A stretch of 47,281 nt of DNA from an uncultured Alkaliphilus sp. (GCA_938074565.1 CALJEQ010000042.1:1-47281); one strand, 5' to 3'. Shown: positions 6,983 to 16,253, numbered from the stretch's first letter. Notes: generated by a model from the letters alone, not told the origin. A program made the numbers and translations.

Positions 6983-8389
6983 TTAAATCCGTTTCTTAAA
7001 CATTTCCACAAACTCTTGATTATGCTTAGTTTCTACTAAAGAGCTAACAATTTTTTCTGTTACTTCTTGTATAGAATTATTACCTAATGCCCTTCTGATA
7101 CTCCATATAGTTTCTAATTCCATCTGACTTAATAACAATTCTTCCCTTCGTGTCCCAGATTTATTAACATCAATAGCTGGGAAAATACGTTTTTCAGAAA
7201 GTTTTCTATCTAAATGTAATTCCATATTACCTGTTCCCTTAAATTCTTCAAAAATGACATCATCCATTCTACTACCAGTTTCTATTAAAGCTGTAGCTAT
7301 AATAGTTAAACTACCTGCATTTTCTAGGTTTCTGGCAGCTCCAAAAAATCTTTTGGGCTTATGTAATGCCCCTGGGTCTAAGCCCCCAGACAATGTTCTT
7401 CCCGTTGGAGGTATTGTTAAGTTGTATGCCCTTGCCAATCTTGTAATACTGTCCAGTAAAATAACAACATCTTTTCCATGTTCCACCAATCTTTGAGCAC
7501 GGTTTAATACCATTTCAGCTACTTTTATATGGTGACTAGGCAATTCATCAAAGGTAGAATATACTACTTCTCCTTTAATTGACCGTTGCATATCCGTTAC
7601 TTCTTCTGGTCTTTCATCAATTAACAATACAATAATTTGTATTTCAGGATAATTTATAGAAATACTATTAGCAATTTTTTGGAGTAATATTGTTTTACCT
7701 GCCTTTGGTGGCGCAACAATCATACCTCTTTGACCCTTTCCAATAGGTGCAATGAGATCTATTAATCTAGTCGATAATTCTGAACTATTTAATTCTAAGT
7801 TTATTCTTTCATTGGGATAAATCGGGGTAAGGTCTTCAAAGTTAGGTCTTTTTGTAGCCGATTCTGGCTCCATTCCATTAACCTTTTTTACATAGAGAAG
7901 GGCTTTAAACTTTTCACCGCTTTTAGGAGGTCTTGTTATACCTGTAATTTTATCTCCTGTTCTCATATTAAAACGTCTTATTTGTGAAGGAGAAATGTAA
8001 ATATCATCATCACTCGATAGATAATTTTCTCTTCTTAAAAAGCCGTATCCGTCCGTATGAATCTCTAAGATTCCTTCTGCTATATTTACTTCTTCCCCAG
8101 CAGGTATTTCATCCGATAAGCGTTCTGGTAATCCTTGATTTATTATTTCTTGTCTAAATTGTTGCTTCGCCTGCTTTTGTTGTACTGTATCTTTTACTTC
8201 TGTTTCTTTTACTTCTGTTTCTTTTACTTCCACTTCTTGAGACGTTTCTATTGGTTCAACCTGTTGATTTTCTTTTATCCACTTTATAATATCATCTTTT
8301 TTATATTTTGTTGTATACTTCATACCCATACTTTTAGCAATTTCTTTTATTTCCTGAAGCTTCATTCCCTCTATTGCTTCAATATTCAA
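6983..8389 (-). CDS. rho: Transcription termination factor Rho
   Basis: The 468-residue protein has an N-terminal helical Rho-N domain (residues 1-40), a charged linker containing near-identical repeats of KETEV (about residues 51-67), an RNA-binding cold-shock-like domain with [10 protein letters not shown], and the RecA-like ATPase core with Walker [13 protein letters not shown] and Walker [17 protein letters not shown]. The R-loop region [13 protein letters not shown] is intact. Rho is a hexameric helicase that ends untranslated transcripts. The start is TTG 8389, behind AGGAGG with a 7-nt spacer. The linker repeats are also seen as an 18-bp tandem DNA repeat, a likely site of length variation. 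Confidence 0.96.
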   Translation of the reverse strand: MNIEAIEGMKLQEIKEIAKSMGMKYTTKYKKDDIIKWIKENQQVEPIETSQEVEVKETEVKETEVKDTVQQKQAKQQFRQEIINQGLPERLSDEIPAGEEVNIAEGILEIHTDGYGFLRRENYLSSDDDIYISPSQIRRFNMRTGDKITGITRPPKSGEKFKALLYVKKVNGMEPESATKRPNFEDLTPIYPNERINLELNSSELSTRLIDLIAPIGKGQRGMIVAPPKAGKTILLQKIANSISINYPEIQIIVLLIDERPEEVTDMQRSIKGEVVYSTFDELPSHHIKVAEMVLNRAQRLVEHGKDVVILLDSITRLARAYNLTIPPTGRTLSGGLDPGALHKPKRFFGAARNLENAGSLTIIATALIETGSRMDDVIFEEFKGTGNMELHLDRKLSEKRIFPAIDVNKSGTRREELLLSQMELETIWSIRRALGNNSIQEVTEKIVSSLVETKHNQEFVEMFKKRI

Positions 8390-8417
8390 TTAAACACCTC
8401 CTGAAAAACTTTGTCTT

Positions 8418-8446
8418 AAAAAGGGACAAAATTCCATTTGTCCCTT
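8418..8446 (-). terminator. Terminator between glpX and rho
   Basis: On the minus strand AAGGGACAAA (8446-8437) pairs with TTTGTCCCTT (8430-8421) around a 6-nt loop, followed by TTTAAG. The short T tract makes it moderately strong; some read-through into rho is possible. Confidence 0.75.
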
Positions 8447-8504
8447 GAATATTGAAATTTTATCATTTTAAGTAACATTAGTCAATACAAATATACAAAG
8501 TTGC

Positions 8505-9464
8505 TTAAAAAGCATACTTGGGCTTTTTATTTAGCTTATGAATTGTTTCTACAAATCTAATAGTTCCTGTTTCAGATCGCATTACAACAGAATGGGTTTT
8601 AGCTGTCCCTTTTTCAGAATAGATAACTCCTTTTAATAACTCTCCATCAGAAATACCTGTAGCAGCAAAATAAACTTCATTACCTTTAATTAAATCTTCC
8701 ATATATAGTACTTTATGGACATCTATTTTCATTTTTATACATCGTTGTTTTTCTTCCTCGTTGCTTGGTATTAACTTCCCTTGAAATTCTCCCCCTAAGC
8801 ATTTTAAAGCCGCTGCTGAAATTACGCCTTCTGGCGCTCCCCCAATACCTACCAACATATCTACCCCAGTATCAGTAAAACAAGTAGCTAAGGCTGCTGC
8901 CACGTCTCCATCCTTAAATAATTTAATTCTAGCTCCTGCTTCACGACATTGTTTAATTAGGTCATCATGCCTTGGTCTATCCAACATAGTTACTGTTAAA
9001 TCTGTTATACTTTTATTAAGGGCTTCTGCTGTAGCATTTAAATTTTTATATATTGGTGCATCTAAATGTATTCTTCCAGCAGCTTTAGGGCCCACTGCTA
9101 TTTTATTCATATACATATCAGGTGCATTCAACAAACAACCTCTTGGTGCCATTGCCACCACAGCAATCGAATTAGGTAACCCCTTAGATACGGAATTTGT
9201 ACCTTCTACAGGGTCTACTGCTATGTCTACTTTAATGCCACCACTACCTACTACTTCACCAATATAGAGCATTGGAGCTTCATCCATTTCACCTTCTCCA
9301 ATAACAATTGTGCCTTCAATATTAATTGTATCAAACATTTTTCTCATACCATCTACACCAGCTTGGTCTGCTGCATTTTTGTCGCCCCTGCCCATATGTT
9401 TAGCAGCCCCCAGAGCCGCCGCCTCTGTTACCCTTACTAAATTAAGTGCTAAATTTCGATCCAT
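8505..9464 (-). CDS. glpX: Class II fructose-1,6-bisphosphatase (GlpX), copy 1
   Basis: The roughly 319-residue protein matches GlpX along its length: [15 protein letters not shown] with metal-binding Glu/Asp, the DPVEGTN motif, RPRHDDLI, and [16 protein letters not shown]. It hydrolyses fructose 1,6-bisphosphate to fructose 6-phosphate in gluconeogenesis, using Mn or Mg. ATG 9464 is chosen because GGGGTG lies 6 nt upstream; a GTG three codons earlier is inside that site. It is 19 nt downstream of a second, clearly homologous glpX, so the two are co-transcribed. All recognisable active-site motifs are kept in both copies. Confidence 0.95.
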   Translation of the reverse strand: MDRNLALNLVRVTEAAALGAAKHMGRGDKNAADQAGVDGMRKMFDTINIEGTIVIGEGEMDEAPMLYIGEVVGSGGIKVDIAVDPVEGTNSVSKGLPNSIAVVAMAPRGCLLNAPDMYMNKIAVGPKAAGRIHLDAPIYKNLNATAEALNKSITDLTVTMLDRPRHDDLIKQCREAGARIKLFKDGDVAAALATCFTDTGVDMLVGIGGAPEGVISAAALKCLGGEFQGKLIPSNEEEKQRCIKMKIDVHKVLYMEDLIKGNEVYFAATGISDGELLKGVIYSEKGTAKTHSVVMRSETGTIRFVETIHKLNKKPKYAF

Positions 9465-9483
9465 CTCTTTCACCCCATTTGTA

Positions 9484-10488
9484 TTATACTAGCCTATGCT
9501 TTTTTAATACCTCTTGTAAAATATTTGTTTTATCTAATCGATGAATTGCAGTTACAAAACGAATAGTGCCTGTTTCACCCCTCATTACCACTGAATGGGT
9601 TTCTGCCATTCCATTTCCTTTGTGAACAACTCCCTTTAATAAGTCTCCTTGTGTAATTCCTGTAGCAGCAAATAAACAATCAGTACCTTTCACCAGGTCA
9701 TCCAAAGTTAATACCTTATATATTTCTTCATCTGTTTTAAACCCCAATTGTCTACATCTTTCAAACTCTTCAGGACTCATTGGTTGAAGTATTCCTTGCA
9801 TGTCTCCCCCCATTGCTTTAAGGGCTGCTGCTGCTATAACACCTTCTGGAGCTCCCCCAACTCCAAGTAAAATGTCTACTCCTGTATCTTCAAACCCTGT
9901 AGCAATGGCAGCTGCCACATCTCCATCACTAAAGAGTTTAATTCTAGCCCCTGCTTCTCTAATCTGTCTAATGATGTCATCATGGCGAGGACGATCCTGT
10001 ACAATTACAGTCAAATCCCCAATGTTTTTATTTAAAGCCTCTGCAACTGCTGTAAGGTTTTGACTAATTGGTGCTTTTATATCAATTCTTCCTTTTGCCT
10101 TTGGTCCAACGGCAATTTTATTCATATAGGTGTCAGGCGCATGTAATAAACATCCTTTTGGTGCCATAGCAACAACTGCAATAGCATTAGGTAACCCTTT
10201 TGCGATCAAGGTTGTTCCTTCTAAAGGATCTACTGCAATATCCACTTCTCTTATACCTGCTTCACCACAACCTACTTTTTCTCCAATATATAACATGGGA
10301 GCCTCATCTAACTCTCCTTCACCTATTACCACCGTACCACAAATGGAAAGACTAGAGAATGCTTTTCGCATACCATCTACAGCAGCTTGATCTGCGCCGA
10401 TTTTATCCCCTCTACCCATATAACCTGCTGCTGCCAATGCGGCAGTTTCCGTTACTCTAACCAGTTCCATTGCTAAGTCTCTATCCAT
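9484..10488 (-). CDS. glpX: Class II fructose-1,6-bisphosphatase (GlpX), copy 2
   Basis: The 334-residue protein is a full-length GlpX with [37 protein letters not shown] and [16 protein letters not shown]. It is the upstream member of a tandem pair and shares most residues with copy 1 (MDR[DN]LA start, [11 protein letters not shown] end), pointing to duplication. It differs by an extra short insertion ([10 protein letters not shown]) and a longer C-terminal tail. It starts at ATG 10488 behind AGGAGG. Whether the copies differ in regulation or substrate (GlpX homologues in cyanobacteria also take sedoheptulose 1,7-bisphosphate) cannot be told from sequence; the neighbouring transaldolase makes the latter worth considering. 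Confidence 0.94.
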   Translation of the reverse strand: MDRDLAMELVRVTETAALAAAGYMGRGDKIGADQAAVDGMRKAFSSLSICGTVVIGEGELDEAPMLYIGEKVGCGEAGIREVDIAVDPLEGTTLIAKGLPNAIAVVAMAPKGCLLHAPDTYMNKIAVGPKAKGRIDIKAPISQNLTAVAEALNKNIGDLTVIVQDRPRHDDIIRQIREAGARIKLFSDGDVAAAIATGFEDTGVDILLGVGGAPEGVIAAAALKAMGGDMQGILQPMSPEEFERCRQLGFKTDEEIYKVLTLDDLVKGTDCLFAATGITQGDLLKGVVHKGNGMAETHSVVMRGETGTIRFVTAIHRLDKTNILQEVLKKHRLV

Positions 10489-10530
10489 ATTAATATATCC
10501 TCCTTAAGATTGTTCTTTGTCATTATTAAT

Positions 10531-10598
10531 CACAATATATTGTGTCATATATTACTCATTAATGACACTTATGTACGTTTCTGCAATATATTGTATCA
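10531..10598 (-). promoter_or_regulatory. Paired palindromic operator-like sites upstream of the glpX pair
   Basis: A perfect 14-bp palindrome, CACAATATATTGTG, lies at 10531-10544, and a near copy, TGCAATATATTGTA, at 10582-10595. The shared core CAATATATTGTRTCA recurs at 10533 and 10584, 51 bp apart (about five helical turns). The arrangement suggests a dimeric repressor binding two sites on one DNA face. The regulator is unknown. The upstream copy overlaps a possible -35 box (TTGCAG on the minus strand). Confidence 0.5.
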
Positions 10599-10784
10599 CA
10601 TTTTATAGTTAGTTACATCCATTTATATTATACTAAATACAAATATTTTGGCAAATGTTTTCAATACACAACTTTTTTTACCTATTAGTATAATCATTAC
10701 AAATTACCCTCCGATAACAAGCCCTGATAAATTTACTTTTAATTATATGTTTTAATGTTTAACTGACACTTACACAAAAACAAA
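10599..10784. other. AT-rich spacer between fsa and glpX, no gene seen
   Basis: No ORF with a ribosome binding site or recognisable RNA was found between the glpX operator region and the long hairpin at 10785-10866. Confidence 0.6.
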
Positions 10785-10866
10785 GAACTTAAAAAAATTA
10801 TTTGCAAATCTTAATGTATTTATAATACTAAAATACGATTTGCCCTTACATAATTTTCTTAAGTTC
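10785..10866 (-). repeat. Long imperfect hairpin, possible fsa terminator
   Basis: An 82-nt near-palindrome has matching outer arms (GAACTTAA with TTAAGTTC), middle arms (AAAATTAT with ATAATTTT) and inner arms (GCAAATC with GATTTGC). On the minus strand it is followed by TTTGTTTTTG, so it may end transcripts from fsa, although it lies 220 nt beyond the fsa stop. A small structured RNA or a degenerate miniature element is also possible. Confidence 0.45.
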
Positions 10867-11089
10867 ATTTAAGTTAAGAGTTAGATTATTTTATTTATTA
10901 AAATTTTTAAGGATGGATTTATTAAAGGATTTATCAATTTCATATTCCCTTATTATTAATATAAGTTTTTATTTTTTTACTATTTAAATATTTTTCTATT
11001 AAATCTTCTCTACTTTATCTTTTTTTATCTTCCCTACTTAAAATTTTTTATTTTTTTATTGTTATACTTTTATTGCTCTTTTTTCATAT

Positions 11090-11734
11090 CTATTTTTTGG
11101 CGTTTTCCCAATCTTTAAGAAATCTTTCTATACCTAAGTCTGTTAATGGATGCTTTACCATTTGTTTGAAAACATTATAAGGTATAGTAGCAACATCAGA
11201 GCCTACTTTAGCTGCATTAATAACATGAAGGTTATGTCGAATACTTGCAGCTAATACTTCTGTAGAAATATTATGTATTGCAAATATAGTCACAATTTCT
11301 TTAATTAGATCCATTCCATCATGCCCAATATCATCTAATCTTCCTACAAACGGGCTAACATAAGTAGCACCAGCTTTTGCTGCCATCAATGCTTGAGCAG
11401 CCGAAAAAACTAGTGTTACATTAGTTTTAATACCTTTACTAGAAAAACCTTTAACTGCCTTTAACCCTTCTTCAGTCATAGGTACTTTTATTACTATGTT
11501 TTTATGTATTGCAACTAAGTCTTCTGCCTCTTTGAGCATTTCTTCAGCTGTCTCACTAACTACTTCAGCACTAATTGGTCCATCAACAATTTCACTAATT
11601 TCTTGAATTACTTTTTTAAAGTCTCTTCCCTCTTTAGCAATTAAAGATGGATTTGTGGTAACTCCATCAACAATTCCCCATCCTGCAATTTCCCTTATTT
11701 CGTCTACATTTGCAGTGTCAATAAAAAATTTCAT
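11090..11734 (-). CDS. fsa: Fructose-6-phosphate aldolase/transaldolase (small TalC/Fsa type)
   Basis: The 214-residue protein is a short-form transaldolase. It begins [16 protein letters not shown] and has [13 protein letters not shown], the Schiff-base Lys in [15 protein letters not shown] and the tail [14 protein letters not shown]. Family members either transfer dihydroxyacetone units between sugar phosphates (non-oxidative pentose phosphate pathway) or cleave fructose 6-phosphate; sequence alone does not separate them, but in Clostridia this gene usually serves as transaldolase. It starts at ATG 11734 behind AAGGAGG. Its position upstream of the glpX pair links it to hexose and pentose phosphate metabolism. 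Confidence 0.93.
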   Translation of the reverse strand: MKFFIDTANVDEIREIAGWGIVDGVTTNPSLIAKEGRDFKKVIQEISEIVDGPISAEVVSETAEEMLKEAEDLVAIHKNIVIKVPMTEEGLKAVKGFSSKGIKTNVTLVFSAAQALMAAKAGATYVSPFVGRLDDIGHDGMDLIKEIVTIFAIHNISTEVLAASIRHNLHVINAAKVGSDVATIPYNVFKQMVKHPLTDLGIERFLKDWENAKK

Positions 11735-12186
11735 ATTAACTCCTCCTTTTATATATTAAGAAAATCGTCCTACCCAGTTGTCATTTTCCCAAAATCTAAA
11801 CTGGATTTTGCAATTTTCTCAATGGACATATTAATTTTTTACTACTTTTAATGAGGTACTGGTAAATTATGATACTTTAAATTTATTCGTATATATAATG
11901 TAGGTTTAATAATTTTAAATAAATATACTGTTTAATCTCCTCTTCATTGTTTCCATTTTTATATATTCTTTACTATTTTAACTTGTCCTGCTAGATCTAT
12001 GGTTTATTTTTCAAAAAAGTAAATTTATTCATAATATCCCACTTAAAATACATTTTACCTAAAATTTAATTTAAATAACTTTCTTTAGAGATTTTCATAA
12101 AAGCTTTTATTTATAATAGTATACTAAATATGACCAACCCTTTCATTTCACCTATCTTATAAAAAAAATTGATAAAAAAATAACAC
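11735..12186. other. Divergent intergenic region, fsa leader and AT-rich spacer
   Basis: The fsa side holds a small hairpin (AAAATC, loop TAAACTG, GATTTT at 11794-11812) and a weak TTGAGA/TTAGAT promoter-like pair on the minus strand. The rest is AT-rich without a recognisable gene on either strand. Confidence 0.5.
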
Positions 12187-12215
12187 TTGCATAACACTTG
12201 TAGTGCATGTATAAT
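12187..12215 (+). promoter_or_regulatory. Promoter of SNF transporter 1
   Basis: TTGCAT (12187-12192) and TATAAT (12210-12215) are separated by exactly 17 nt. The sequence just upstream (AAAAAATAACACTTGCAT) recurs with one change before the second transporter. Predicted start near 12222 leaves an approximately 210-nt leader before the gene. Confidence 0.8.
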
Positions 12216-12435
12216 TATGAAATATAAATATTTTAAATTTTCATACATTTAAGATTAATCTCAAATTCGACCAAAGTTTTTGAACAAAATATATTATTTT
12301 GAACTAATTTTTATCTTTTATGGGTAAGCTATTACCACGAATTATAGTTGGTCGGTTTGCTAAAACTACAGGAGGTGAATCTTTCGTAAATCTTTACCAT
12401 TAACACAAATTTTATCTTTGGAAGGGGCGATTATC

Positions 12436-13815
12436 GTGAGTTTAAATGAAAAAAATACTAGAGAACAATGGGGTTCTAAGATTGGATTCGTACTTGCAGC
12501 TGCTGGTTCAGCCGTAGGGTTAGGTAACATCTGGAAGTTCCCATTTATGGCAGGACAAAATGGTGGAGGAGCTTTCGTTCTTCTTTATTTCGCAATTTTA
12601 TTTGTTGTTGGTTTTACTTTGATGATGGCAGAATTAGTAGTTGGTAGACATACTCAATTAAGTCCTGTTGGTGCTTATAAAAAGTTAAGAAAAAAATGGG
12701 CATGGGTTGGTGGATTAGGCGTTTTAGCTGGATTCTTGATATTATCATTCTATAGTGTTGTTGGTGGTTGGGTAATTAGATATATTGTTAAAGCTGTTAC
12801 AGGCTCATTTAATATTACCGACCCAGAAGTTTTAGGTGGACTCTTTGTTAACTTCATTACTAATCCAACACAACCGTTAATCTATCATGCAATCTTTATG
12901 ATTCTTACTTTAGGAATCGTTATTGGTGGTGTAAGTGGTGGTATTGAAAAATATTCTAAAATATTAATGCCTTCATTATTTGTTATGATGATCTTAATTA
13001 TGTTCCGTTCATTAACATTACCTAATGCAATTGAAGGTGTTAAGTTTATGTTAGTACCTGACTTCTCTAAAATTAATGGTAGTGTATTCCTATCGGCTTT
13101 GGGTCAGGTATTCTTCTCCCTAAGTTTAGGTATGGGAGCCATGATTACCTATGGTAGTTATTTAGGTAAAGATGAAAACATTATTGATAGTTCTGTTCAA
13201 ATTCCTTTATTAGATACAGCTATTGCTTTAATTGCTGGTCTTGCTGTTCTTCCAGCAGTATTCTCTTTTGGATTTGACCCAGCTGGTGGCCCAGGATTAC
13301 TTTTCATTACGTTACCAGCAGTATTTGCTCAAATGCCTTTAGGTTCAATCTTTGGTTTATTGTTCTTTGTACTTGTACTGTTTGCAGCATTAACTTCTTC
13401 TATTTCATTACTTGAGGTTTGTGTATCTTATACAGTTGATGAGTGGAAATGGAATCGTAAAACTGCAAGTATCGGTCTTGGACTTATCATATTCATAATG
13501 GGTATTCCGTCTTCTTTAGGTCTTGGAACATGGTCTCATATTAAGTTAATTAAAGGATTAGACATTTTCGACTCTGTTGACTTCGTTGCAAGTAACGTAT
13601 TATTACCTTTAGGTGGTATGTTATTATGTATCTTCATTGGTTGGGTATGGGGTCTTGACAATGCCTATAAAGAAGTTACAAATGATGGTAAACTTAAGTT
13701 CCCACTTATGAGAGTATGGGGTTTCTTAATTAAATACGTTGCACCAGTTGCTATTTTCATAGTATTTATTCAAGGTACAGGTATTTATCAATGGGTTGTA
13801 AACTTATTTAAATAA
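12436..13815 (+). CDS. Sodium-dependent amino acid transporter (NSS/SNF family), copy 1
   Basis: The 459-residue membrane protein has the bacterial neurotransmitter:sodium symporter signature: REQWGSKIGFVLAAAGSAVG, then GLGNIWKFPFMAGQNGGGAF across the unwound first helix with Na and substrate-binding residues. About eleven or twelve hydrophobic segments follow, with the sixth-helix region FFSLSLGMGAMITYGSYLG. Length is close to MhsT and LeuT, which carry hydrophobic or aromatic amino acids with sodium; the exact substrate is unknown. GTG 12436 is preferred over TTG 12418, because AGGGG lies 8 nt upstream and the resulting N terminus aligns with the paralogue at 22952. The long leader holds a 27-codon frame of unknown meaning. 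Confidence 0.92.
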   Translation: MSLNEKNTREQWGSKIGFVLAAAGSAVGLGNIWKFPFMAGQNGGGAFVLLYFAILFVVGFTLMMAELVVGRHTQLSPVGAYKKLRKKWAWVGGLGVLAGFLILSFYSVVGGWVIRYIVKAVTGSFNITDPEVLGGLFVNFITNPTQPLIYHAIFMILTLGIVIGGVSGGIEKYSKILMPSLFVMMILIMFRSLTLPNAIEGVKFMLVPDFSKINGSVFLSALGQVFFSLSLGMGAMITYGSYLGKDENIIDSSVQIPLLDTAIALIAGLAVLPAVFSFGFDPAGGPGLLFITLPAVFAQMPLGSIFGLLFFVLVLFAALTSSISLLEVCVSYTVDEWKWNRKTASIGLGLIIFIMGIPSSLGLGTWSHIKLIKGLDIFDSVDFVASNVLLPLGGMLLCIFIGWVWGLDNAYKEVTNDGKLKFPLMRVWGFLIKYVAPVAIFIVFIQGTGIYQWVVNLFK

Positions 13816-13834
13816 AACAACACACTAAGTTAAA

Positions 13835-13905
13835 GGGTAGATGTTATTGATCATCCACCCTCATATAAATAAAAGCCACTTCTACTTTTGGAAGTGGCTT
13901 TTATT
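13835..13905. terminator. Hairpin pair and terminator after transporter 1
   Basis: A first hairpin (GGGTAGATG with CATCCACCC, 13835-13860) precedes a strong one: AAAAGCCACTTC (13871-13882) with GAAGTGGCTTTT (13891-13902) followed by ATTTTATT. The second has T runs on both strands and could also end minus-strand transcripts from the holin gene. Confidence 0.88.
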
Positions 13906-14008
13906 TTATTAAAAACTAATGGTTAATATTTTTTAGATAATATAAAAACCCCACCCATAAATTTAATATTAATATTTGTAAGGCGCAGTTTAATATATTT
14001 TGCTTATT

Positions 14009-14428
14009 TTATTCTTTACTATAGTTACACTCTTCGTTGTTTTCTTTTAATTTTTTTAAAGCTTTTTTTATTCCACTGGGTATTGGAAGACCTAGTTCTA
14101 CTATATTTTCTGTAATGCTTATTCCTTCGTTAGCTATATAAAAGTAACTTGCCATCGTGCGAAATATCGGATTGTTTGCCATTGTGATTGTATCCAATTG
14201 ATGGGCTAAAATAATCACTATAAATATTCCTGCTTTTTTTATTAAGCCCCTCCAACCTATTTCAGAAGACAAGTTTCCTATGTATATACTCTTCATAAAA
14301 CCAGTTATATAATCTATTGTAATAAAAAGTGCCAGTATTCTTATTCCGTTATCCCATCCTCCCAGTAAATATGTTAATGTTGTTCCTATAGCTGCACTTA
14401 TAAAATTTAAAATGTTTTTATACTCCAT
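14009..14428 (-). CDS. Phage-type holin (toxin secretion/phage lysis holin family)
   Basis: The 139-residue protein has three or four hydrophobic segments (AAIGTTLTYLLGG, ILALFITIDYITGF, AGIFIVIILAHQL, then FYIANEGISITENI), the pattern of the Phage_holin_4 family common in Firmicutes phages. The conserved DYITGF and NEGISITEN stretches support the family. Holins permeabilise the membrane to release the endolysin. ATG 14428 starts 1 nt after the amidase stop, with GGGTGA upstream; a GTG at 14437 inside the amidase end is less likely. It is the last gene of the tail operon. Confidence 0.88.
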   Translation of the reverse strand: MEYKNILNFISAAIGTTLTYLLGGWDNGIRILALFITIDYITGFMKSIYIGNLSSEIGWRGLIKKAGIFIVIILAHQLDTITMANNPIFRTMASYFYIANEGISITENIVELGLPIPSGIKKALKKLKENNEECNYSKE

Positions 14429-14429
14429 A

Positions 14430-14972
14430 CTAATCACCCATTAATTTATATAACATTGTCCATACCTCTTCTCTAGTAATAGGTTGTCTTGGTCTACTGC
14501 CATCTGAAACTCCCTTTCTTATAATCCAGTCATGGGGTTTATATGCCCAATTGGATAATTCTAATGGGTAATGTTTTTCCTCCAAACTTTTTTTAATTTC
14601 TTCTAATGGAAATAGTTTACCTGGGCATCTTGTGTTGGCAAAGTCATTATGTCCATACAGTGGTATTTTACCGTATCTACTCCATATTTCTTTTGTTAGT
14701 GTATTTAATCCTTCCAACTGCAATGTTGTTGGTTTGTAGTTATCAAAATTACCCACTATGCAAATGCCTATAGATGATGTATTTTCTCCCTTTGTGTGGG
14801 CTCCTATTGCATTTTCTGTTCTTCCTCCATAAACTTTACCATCGGTAGTAATTAAATAATGATACCCAATATCCCTCCAACCGTTGGTTTCTACATGGTA
14901 TTGTTTTATTGATTCAAATGTTCCTTCATCCGTCCCACTGTGATGGATTATTATTTTATTTGGTTTATTCAT
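14430..14972 (-). CDS. N-acetylmuramoyl-L-alanine amidase endolysin
   Basis: The 180-residue protein has an Amidase_2/PGRP domain (residues 1-125) with zinc ligands in IIIHHSG, GHNDF and TRCPG, typical of T7-lysozyme-like amidases that cut the bond between muramic acid and L-Ala. After a linker, residues about 145-180 (WIIRKGVSDGSRPRQPITR and EEVWTMLYKL) form a short motif often found at the C terminus of clostridial phage amidases. It has no signal peptide, so export depends on the holin. AAGGAGG lies 8 nt upstream of ATG 14972. In a tailocin it would release particles. Confidence 0.93.
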   Translation of the reverse strand: MNKPNKIIIHHSGTDEGTFESIKQYHVETNGWRDIGYHYLITTDGKVYGGRTENAIGAHTKGENTSSIGICIVGNFDNYKPTTLQLEGLNTLTKEIWSRYGKIPLYGHNDFANTRCPGKLFPLEEIKKSLEEKHYPLELSNWAYKPHDWIIRKGVSDGSRPRQPITREEVWTMLYKLMGD

Positions 14973-14997
14973 GGTTTACACCTCCTTAAGTTGTTTG

Positions 14998-15026
14998 AAA
15001 GACCATAACCGTGGGTTATGGTCTTT
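14998..15026. other. Perfect 13-bp hairpin between tail and lysis genes
   Basis: AAAGACCATAACC (14998-15010) pairs perfectly with GGTTATGGTCTTT (15014-15026) around a 3-nt loop, 26 nt before the amidase start. On the minus strand only TTT follows, so it is at best a leaky terminator for the structural genes; it may tune lysis gene expression or act as a processing site. Confidence 0.6.
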
Positions 15027-15080
15027 TGGTTTAATTGAGTTAAACTATTTATTAGAATTTAACAGTATAATGATAAATTG

Positions 15081-15227
15081 CTATTGTGTATTAACTAGTT
15101 TACTCAATTCTTTATGCTGTTCTACTGTAATTCTATCAGATGATAGAAACACATCAAGTTTATTATTCATGTCCACTTTTTCATACCTTCTATTAGCTAT
15201 AAGGTTCTTTAATAATGTATAAATCAT
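15081..15227 (-). CDS. XkdX-like small phage tail protein
   Basis: A 48-residue ORF starts at ATG 15227 behind GGGAGG with a 9-nt spacer. The C-terminal half (NNKLDVFLSSDRITVEQHKE) resembles the XkdX family, tiny proteins encoded at the distal end of Firmicutes phage tail operons just before the lysis genes. Function is unknown. Position between the last tail-fibre-associated gene and the amidase matches the family's usual place. Confidence 0.6.
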   Translation of the reverse strand: MIYTLLKNLIANRRYEKVDMNNKLDVFLSSDRITVEQHKELSKLVNTQ

Positions 15228-15241
15228 AATTATATACCTCC

Positions 15242-15544
15242 CTAGTTTAATATTTTTTCATACTCCAAATTAACTAATTGCTCTTGTACATCAAGTAGTT
15301 CTTGTTGTAATCTTTTAATTTCAATATCTTCGTCAGTTAATTCATGTGCTATATTTTCTATAATTAAAGATTTACTTTTTACATCTACCCTTTGTACTAT
15401 TTTTCCATCCAATTCTCCAAATTCTGTAATAATATAAGGTAATCCTTCGGGTAGTGTATGGGGTAAAACATCACCTTCTGCATCTCCGGTATTTACCCAT
15501 ACACTACCACTATTATCGTAAATAATTAAACTTCCTCTTTTCAT
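15242..15544 (-). CDS. Phage tail-associated hypothetical protein
   Basis: The 100-residue protein begins MKRGSLIIYDNSGSVWVNTG and ends in a charged, probably coiled-coil segment (IKRLQQELLDVQEQLVNLEY, about residues 77-96). Such a beta-rich head plus coiled coil is typical of small proteins downstream of tail fibres that may act as fibre chaperone or tip component. AGGAGG precedes ATG 15544. It lies 10 nt after the putative fibre gene. The specific function is not recognisable. Confidence 0.7.
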   Translation of the reverse strand: MKRGSLIIYDNSGSVWVNTGDAEGDVLPHTLPEGLPYIITEFGELDGKIVQRVDVKSKSLIIENIAHELTDEDIEIKRLQQELLDVQEQLVNLEYEKILN

Positions 15545-15554
15545 ATTATTCCTC

Positions 15555-16247
15555 CTATTCTATTGCTAATATCCACCATCTAAACCCGACACTTACAGTT
15601 TGAGTTTTTATTGTTATAGAATTATTCTCATATTTTCTTACAATGTAGTTGTTTAATATAGAATTATATGTGCTTGTTCCAGAAGCACCAAACGACATAA
15701 AACCTGATTGATGAAATGTATTTCCATATCCATGTAATGCCCAATGTCCTTCTATCAAAAAACTAGTAAACCAGTTGTTTTGAGGATAATCACCGCTAGC
15801 CATAACTATACTTGGTCTAAATTGCAACCCCGTTACAGTAATTTCTCCATTAGTTCCCACAATAGTAGCCGCAGTTCCATTAAACAATGCCCATTTCTTC
15901 CCCGTTTGTATACTTCTTATTAAATTAGCCAATGCTGAAAAAGTTTCACTACCGTTTGCTTGCAAGTTTGGGTCCACCCCAACAATAGCGGTAGCAATTT
16001 CAGTCTTACCATTACTGACTGACTGAATTCCATTGTTGAGTGAGGTAAAAAGTTCATTAATTATATTAGGAATACTATCCTTTGCAGTTGTTTCTAACAT
16101 AGATAAATCACCTTTAAATATCTCGTAATCCTCCTTATGCCCCTCAAGCCCATCATACACACCCTTAATCCCATCCTCAATCTTATTAAGATTTTGTGCA
16201 GATAAAGGAGTTTCATTATCCACCCATTTAGTTTTATTGTACGTCAT
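15555..16247 (-). CDS. Putative tail fibre/receptor-binding protein
   Basis: The 230-residue protein starts with TKWVDNETPLSAQNLNKIED, a motif common at the N terminus of Firmicutes phage tail and fibre proteins. It continues through a helical region (about 25-110) and then has a beta-rich, Gly/Ser/aromatic C-terminal domain (from about 115, TGKKWALFNGTAATIVGTNG, ending FRWWILAIE). Position after baseplate-like genes and before the lysis cassette fits a receptor-binding fibre that would set the target range of the particle. It is short for a fibre. ATG 16247 follows AAGGG with an 11-nt spacer. Confidence 0.6.
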   Translation of the reverse strand: MTYNKTKWVDNETPLSAQNLNKIEDGIKGVYDGLEGHKEDYEIFKGDLSMLETTAKDSIPNIINELFTSLNNGIQSVSNGKTEIATAIVGVDPNLQANGSETFSALANLIRSIQTGKKWALFNGTAATIVGTNGEITVTGLQFRPSIVMASGDYPQNNWFTSFLIEGHWALHGYGNTFHQSGFMSFGASGTSTYNSILNNYIVRKYENNSITIKTQTVSVGFRWWILAIE

Positions 16248-16253
16248 TTAATA

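Noticed and set aside
8180..8235. Short tandem repeats resembling a small CRISPR array
   Set aside because: They are in-frame 18-bp repeats coding for the KETEV linker of Rho, with no spacers and no cas genes.
12216..12435. Possible riboswitch in the long leader of transporter 1
   Set aside because: No match to known glycine, lysine, SAM or T-box consensus elements could be found by eye, and the paralogue's leader is unrelated in sequence.
14971..15222. 83-codon plus-strand frame across the amidase start and XkdX-like gene
   Set aside because: Antisense to genes with strong ribosome binding sites and a perfect hairpin; no start signal of its own.
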